From Flavobacterium lipolyticum (GTDB lineage: Bacteria > Bacteroidota > Bacteroidia > Flavobacteriales > Flavobacteriaceae), in NCBI RefSeq assembly GCF_020905335.1, contig NZ_JAJJMN010000001.1, positions 1,736,001 through 1,800,000 of the forward strand: a stretch of DNA of 64,000 nucleotides, in the 5' to 3' direction. Both the position numbers and the translations under genes were made by a program. Below the pieces are notes generated by a model. The model saw nothing but the letters and a program-made list of their open reading frames with translations, was not told the origin of the DNA and made no database searches. Below are positions 60,472-64,000 of the stretch, one piece after another; position 1 is the stretch's first letter; each line of letters begins with the position of its first letter.

Positions 60472-61413
60472 ATGAACTTAAAGCTGATTTATATCGTATT
60501 CCTCGCTAGCTTTTTAGGGTGTTTTGCTCAAAATGATACATCGCACAACCCCTATTTTAAGTCTTATGACGATAAAGTCACCAGCACTGTTTATTATTTA
60601 GACACATCAAACAATTTTCAGATTGGTTCTGATTCCGAAGGAGAAAAAAAATATTTTGAATTAAGTCCCAATCGACGAGAACAACTGGGGATCGGTTTAA
60701 GTTACAAATTTATAGACATCAGTTTTGGCTTTGCACCGAAATTTTTTACTGTAAACAAAGACAATTCAGGCTCCAAGCTGTTCAGTTTCAACACCCGTTT
60801 TTATTTTAAAAAGTGGATGCAATCTTTTACTTTTATCAATCAAAAAGGATTTTATGTCGGTGATGAAAACTTTCAGATCGCCTATCCGCATATGCGCACC
60901 ACCAAAATTGGAGGAGCGACATCTTACATCTTTAATGATAATTTCTCGTATAAAACATTAGTCAACCAAAACGAATGGCAGACCAAAAGCTCCGGAAGTT
61001 TCATTCCGACTTTCTCCTTTTATTATACCAATATCAATCTGAACAATACGCCAGACTCTTCAGATGGCGAAATTTATGTTTTTTCGTTAGCCCCCTCCTA
61101 CTTTTATAATTTTGTGATAAGTGATCACGTTTTAATTGGTGCAGGAATCGCAGTTGGTGCAGGAATTAACAATATCGATAAAGTAACCTCTGCTTTGCTT
61201 GAATTAGACTTTAATTTAAAGCTTGCCTACAATAGGGATCGTTTTTTCGGTTTTGTGAATTTAAACACGGTTAATTTCATTCAGAACAACAATACGGATG
61301 CCCTATTGAATGACAATATTTCAACTTTAAAGCTAAGTATTGGCTATCGTTTTGATCCTCCGAAAAAAGTAAAAGAGGTTTACGAAAAAATAAATCAGAA
61401 AACCGGACTTTAA
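60472..61413 (+). CDS. outer-membrane beta-barrel-like protein (possibly DUF4421)
   Basis: 313 residues. Signal peptide MNLKLIYIVFLASFLGCFAQ, then a barrel-like mature part with strands such as GIGLSYKFIDISFGFAPKFF, IGGATSYIFNDNFSYKTLV and a terminal LKLSIGYRF. The pattern SPNRREQLGIG resembles DUF4421 proteins, which I believe are Bacteroidota outer-membrane proteins of unknown function; the assignment is tentative. It lies just after the REP cluster. No partner gene is evident. Confidence 0.68.
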   Translation: MNLKLIYIVFLASFLGCFAQNDTSHNPYFKSYDDKVTSTVYYLDTSNNFQIGSDSEGEKKYFELSPNRREQLGIGLSYKFIDISFGFAPKFFTVNKDNSGSKLFSFNTRFYFKKWMQSFTFINQKGFYVGDENFQIAYPHMRTTKIGGATSYIFNDNFSYKTLVNQNEWQTKSSGSFIPTFSFYYTNINLNNTPDSSDGEIYVFSLAPSYFYNFVISDHVLIGAGIAVGAGINNIDKVTSALLELDFNLKLAYNRDRFFGFVNLNTVNFIQNNNTDALLNDNISTLKLSIGYRFDPPKKVKEVYEKINQKTGL

Positions 61414-61494
61414 TACGTTCTGAAATTGTCCGGAAAAAACGGCAGCAAAAACACTCAACATAAACTGCATCGGCATAATACGAAAGATTAATTT

Positions 61495-61634
61495 AACACA
61501 TAGAAACATAGATTTTATAGGTTTAAAAAAGAGAACAAAAAAAGAAATCTATTTCTTTCAAATAGACGGATATGTGTATTTAAATGAAGTGTAACGCCTT
61601 TTTTATCGATGCAAAATCTATATTTCTATGTGTT
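61495..61634. repeat. 22-bp inverted repeat (ACATAGAAACATAGATTTT words)
   Basis: AACACATAGAAACATAGATT (61495 to 61516 with TT) and its inverse (61613-61634, one mismatch) are 96 bp apart. It occupies the spacer before the aldolase gene. Another inverted word pair of its own sequence family. Confidence 0.75.
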
Positions 61635-61690
61635 CGAATGAGTTACAACAAACGGATTCAACATAAGTAATTTATCTTAAAATCATTATT

Positions 61691-62596
61691 ATGAAAAAGA
61701 GAGAGGCATTGAATACCACACAATTGAACCGCATGCAGACCGGAAAAGGATTTATTGCTGCATTAGATCAAAGTGGCGGAAGTACACCAAAAGCATTAGC
61801 ACAATACGGTGTACAGGAAAGCAGTTATACAAACGAAGAAGAAATGTACACCCTCGTGCATGAAATGAGAACCCGAATTATTAAAAGTCCTGCCTTTAGC
61901 AGCGAATATATTCTGGGAGCTATTTTGTTCGAAAATACGATGGACCGCAAAATCAACGGGCAATGGACTGCGGATTATTTGTGGGAGCATAAAAATATCG
62001 TTCCTTTTCTAAAAGTAGACAAAGGTCTTGCTGAGCTCGCAAACGGGGTACAACTCATGAAACCCATTTCTAATCTGAACGAATTGTTAACTCGCGCTGT
62101 AGAACGCAATGTTTTCGGAACCAAGATGCGTTCTGTAATCAAAGAAGCCAATGCTACGGGAATTCGCGAAGTCGTTGAACAACAATTTGCAGTAGGACTT
62201 CAAATATTTAACAAAGGCCTTGTTCCAATTATTGAACCGGAGGTTGATATTTATAGCACCGACAAAGAAAAATCAGAAGAAATTCTAAAAGCAGAAATCA
62301 TCAAGCAGCTTAATTTACTGGACAAAGAAGTAAAAGTAATGCTAAAACTTTCGATTCCAACCGTAAATGATTTTTACCAAGAATTAATGTCTGATCCGCA
62401 TGTCTTACGTGTAGTGGCATTGTCCGGAGGTTATGCGCAGGAAGAGGCCAACCAAAAACTGGCTCTAAATCACGGATTGATTGCCAGCTTCTCGCGAGCA
62501 CTTTCTGAGGGATTAACATTTGGCCAGTCTGATGATGAATTTAATACAAAACTTGAAAAATCCATTAAGGGAATTTATGAGGCATCAATCCTTTAA
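61691..62596 (+). CDS. fda: fructose-bisphosphate aldolase, class I
   Basis: 301 residues. [20 protein letters not shown] (residues 14-33) and [15 protein letters not shown] identify the class I (Schiff-base) aldolase of bacteria, Fda type. [13 protein letters not shown] holds the expected catalytic lysine region, and [12 protein letters not shown] the phosphate-binding part. It cleaves or forms fructose 1,6-bisphosphate in glycolysis or gluconeogenesis. No metal ligands of class II enzymes are present. It stands alone with a terminator at 62609. Confidence 0.93.
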   Translation: MKKREALNTTQLNRMQTGKGFIAALDQSGGSTPKALAQYGVQESSYTNEEEMYTLVHEMRTRIIKSPAFSSEYILGAILFENTMDRKINGQWTADYLWEHKNIVPFLKVDKGLAELANGVQLMKPISNLNELLTRAVERNVFGTKMRSVIKEANATGIREVVEQQFAVGLQIFNKGLVPIIEPEVDIYSTDKEKSEEILKAEIIKQLNLLDKEVKVMLKLSIPTVNDFYQELMSDPHVLRVVALSGGYAQEEANQKLALNHGLIASFSRALSEGLTFGQSDDEFNTKLEKSIKGIYEASIL

Positions 62597-62608
62597 AATC
62601 AGAATAAA

Positions 62609-62647
62609 AAAATCCCCGAAAAAGATTTGATCTCTTTCGGGGATTTT
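62609..62647. terminator. bidirectional intrinsic terminator
   Basis: AATCCCCGAAA / TTTCGGGGATT stem with flanking A and T runs on both strands, between aldolase (+) and the truncated gene (-). Confidence 0.85.
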
Positions 62648-62668
62648 AGTTTTATAGTAAGCTTTAGA

Positions 62669-64000
62669 TTATTTACTCAATTCTTCTGCTAAGTCCAACG
62701 TTTGCAAGATGATATTTTTATCTGATTTTAAAGCGTTTAATTTCAACTCAAATTTCAATTTGTTATCGATCAGTTTTTTAGGAGACTGCACGGCAATATC
62801 ACTAAACTGCTCTGACAATCGTTTCAATTTTTCTGAATCTTTTCCTTTTGCTTTACCAGAATTCTCATAAGCAAATGATGCCCTTGCAAAATTTAACTTT
62901 CCGGAGATGTAATTTTTCTTTAATTCCTTTTTTGCTTCCTTAACAAAAACTCCTTTTCCGTCATTAAAATAATCTAAAGTATTGGCTATCATAACCACAT
63001 CTTTGTCTTTTTTAATAAAAATAGTTCCATAGTCTTCCGTTCCAAAAATTTCATAAAAATCTCCCTTTTGTTCCAGGAATTTTTTGCGCAGTCCTAATTG
63101 GATTAACTTATCACCAAAAGTAGGATGGGTTGAAGTAAATACCATAGAGAATAACGGAATGTTCTTCTTCACTTTTTCCTCTGTGATCTTCTCTTCATAA
63201 TTTTCATCATACCCATATATTTTCTTAGTTACCTCAACTTCATTTACATGATACAAAAACATACTTAAATCACCATCAAAAAGTGTCGCTGTAGCTTCTT
63301 CGTCCACGATTGTCGAAATTAAATCCGTAATAATGGTCAAGTCTTCTTTTACTAAATACTGACTTTGAAATAAATCTGCCACTAACGTTGGAAATTTTTC
63401 CAGTGCCGCCTTCGTATTGATATGATAAGACATATATCCTAAAGGTTTTTCATCCGGAAAATAATTAAAAATGTTTTTGTTGATTTTTCTGTCCGTCATT
63501 TTTCCCACAATAGCCGCCATTGGTTCAGCATATTCAATCACTTCTTCAATACGGGCGTTGTCATTCTCAAAATAAAAATCCAGATTAATTCCTTTTACCA
63601 TATTTGCCGCATTATTCTGCATGGGTAAAAACTTATTGTAACTGGTGAATTTCGATAAAAGACCATAAGCCGAATTTAAACTGGTCATCGCCGAACTGTA
63701 ATTCAGCCAGGACGAAATATCTGCCGCGGCGTTTACCTTCTCTGAAACCGGAGCCATGAATCCATTTTCGAATAGTGACTTGATAAAAAGGCTTTGCTGT
63801 TCTTTCTGCAAAAGATTAAACTCGGCCTCTGCTTTCTCGTATTCGGCATTAGACACCGCTACAGCTTCTTCTGTTTCTTTTGCAGCACTCGCCGCAGCCT
63901 CTTCAGCCGATTGCGCAGGTTCTGCTGTTGTTTCCGTTGAAGTTTCCTGATAAGGTTCATCTATCGCAATAGAATCCTGCGTTCTGTCTTCCCAATCGTA
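62669..64000 (-). CDS. C-terminal part of a large protein, possibly DUF4836-type lipoprotein (5' end outside window)
   Basis: The frame is open to the window edge: before the first in-window GTG (63856) it continues with an acidic, Ala/Glu-rich linker (EPAQSAEEAAASAAKETEEA...) of low complexity, so the N-terminus is missing. The C-terminal 395 residues contain several repeats of an alpha/beta fold, e.g. AAIVGKMTDRKINKNIFNYF and YMSYHINTKAALEKFPTL. I think of the Bacteroidota DUF4836 family, not verified. The role is unknown. Confidence 0.6.
   Translation of the reverse strand, partial: YDWEDRTQDSIAIDEPYQETSTETTAEPAQSAEEAAASAAKETEEAVAVSNAEYEKAEAEFNLLQKEQQSLFIKSLFENGFMAPVSEKVNAAADISSWLNYSSAMTSLNSAYGLLSKFTSYNKFLPMQNNAANMVKGINLDFYFENDNARIEEVIEYAEPMAAIVGKMTDRKINKNIFNYFPDEKPLGYMSYHINTKAALEKFPTLVADLFQSQYLVKEDLTIITDLISTIVDEEATATLFDGDLSMFLYHVNEVEVTKKIYGYDENYEEKITEEKVKKNIPLFSMVFTSTHPTFGDKLIQLGLRKKFLEQKGDFYEIFGTEDYGTIFIKKDKDVVMIANTLDYFNDGKGVFVKEAKKELKKNYISGKLNFARASFAYENSGKAKGKDSEKLKRLSEQFSDIAVQSPKKLIDNKLKFELKLNALKSDKNIILQTLDLAEELSK

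Overview
The window is chromosomal DNA of a Bacteroidota bacterium, most likely Flavobacterium or a close relative. The evidence is the AT-rich composition, the gliding-motility lipoprotein gene gldH, a secreted protease with a type IX secretion (T9SS) sorting tail, a TonB-dependent receptor with an N-terminal carboxypeptidase-like domain, and several TAnnTTTG promoter boxes close to start codons. No rRNA, tRNA, CRISPR array or prophage was seen. Both edges cut genes.

Layout: 0.1-5.6 kb holds a rhodanese gene divergent from a LysR regulator, a GNAT acetyltransferase, an epimerase-like protein and three nucleic-acid enzymes (alkylguanine-DNA methyltransferase, DnaQ-like exonuclease, AlkZ-like glycosylase). 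A SpmA/SpmB-like membrane protein follows. At 7.2-8.7 kb an IS200-type Y1 transposase gene is followed by about 1 kb of REP/BIME-like palindromes repeated with a period near 238 bp. 8.8-24.6 kb is mostly housekeeping: fumarase, PAS protein, DinB, phosphoesterase, a secreted SAM-hydrolase homologue, M4 protease, 3-oxoacid CoA-transferase, and a ricT-gldH-PBP1A operon. 24.9-26.9 kb is an accessory-looking pair of lipoproteins, the first with HEIIH. Then come tRNA hydroxylase TrhO with an extra C-terminal domain, a tripartite RND pump, a bacilliredoxin, and a thioredoxin / lycopene cyclase / TPR operon.

37.8-45.9 kb is a metal-homeostasis region. A TonB receptor, a CxxC flavoprotein, a COG0523 GTPase and a MerC protein lie divergent from a Fur-family (Zur-like) gene, with two operator-like palindromes between. 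Next are an NRAMP transporter fused to a universal-stress domain, preceded by a perfect 18-bp palindrome, and its likely DtxR/MntR regulator. 46-49 kb holds an orphan gene, an enoyl-CoA hydratase and an NtrY-like kinase. 49-59.6 kb is a heme-biosynthesis cluster (hemJ, hemH, hemA, hemC, hemD, hemE, hemF, with an AraC regulator) interrupted by two PD-(D/E)XK-type nuclease genes. 59.7-60.4 kb holds a second, frameshifted Y1 transposase surrounded by another set of palindromes. The window ends with an outer-membrane-like protein, class I aldolase and a truncated lipoprotein-like gene.

The most unusual material is non-coding. First, palindromes linked to the two Y1 transposases include GTAG-preceded GGATTTTAATCC hairpins in opposed orientation and a 13-nt hairpin family (5-3-5) whose arms vary with compensation while CC-N3-GG and a GAnATATT flank are kept. 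Second, about ten intergenic spacers carry short repeated words, often as inverted pairs around a terminator or a gene.
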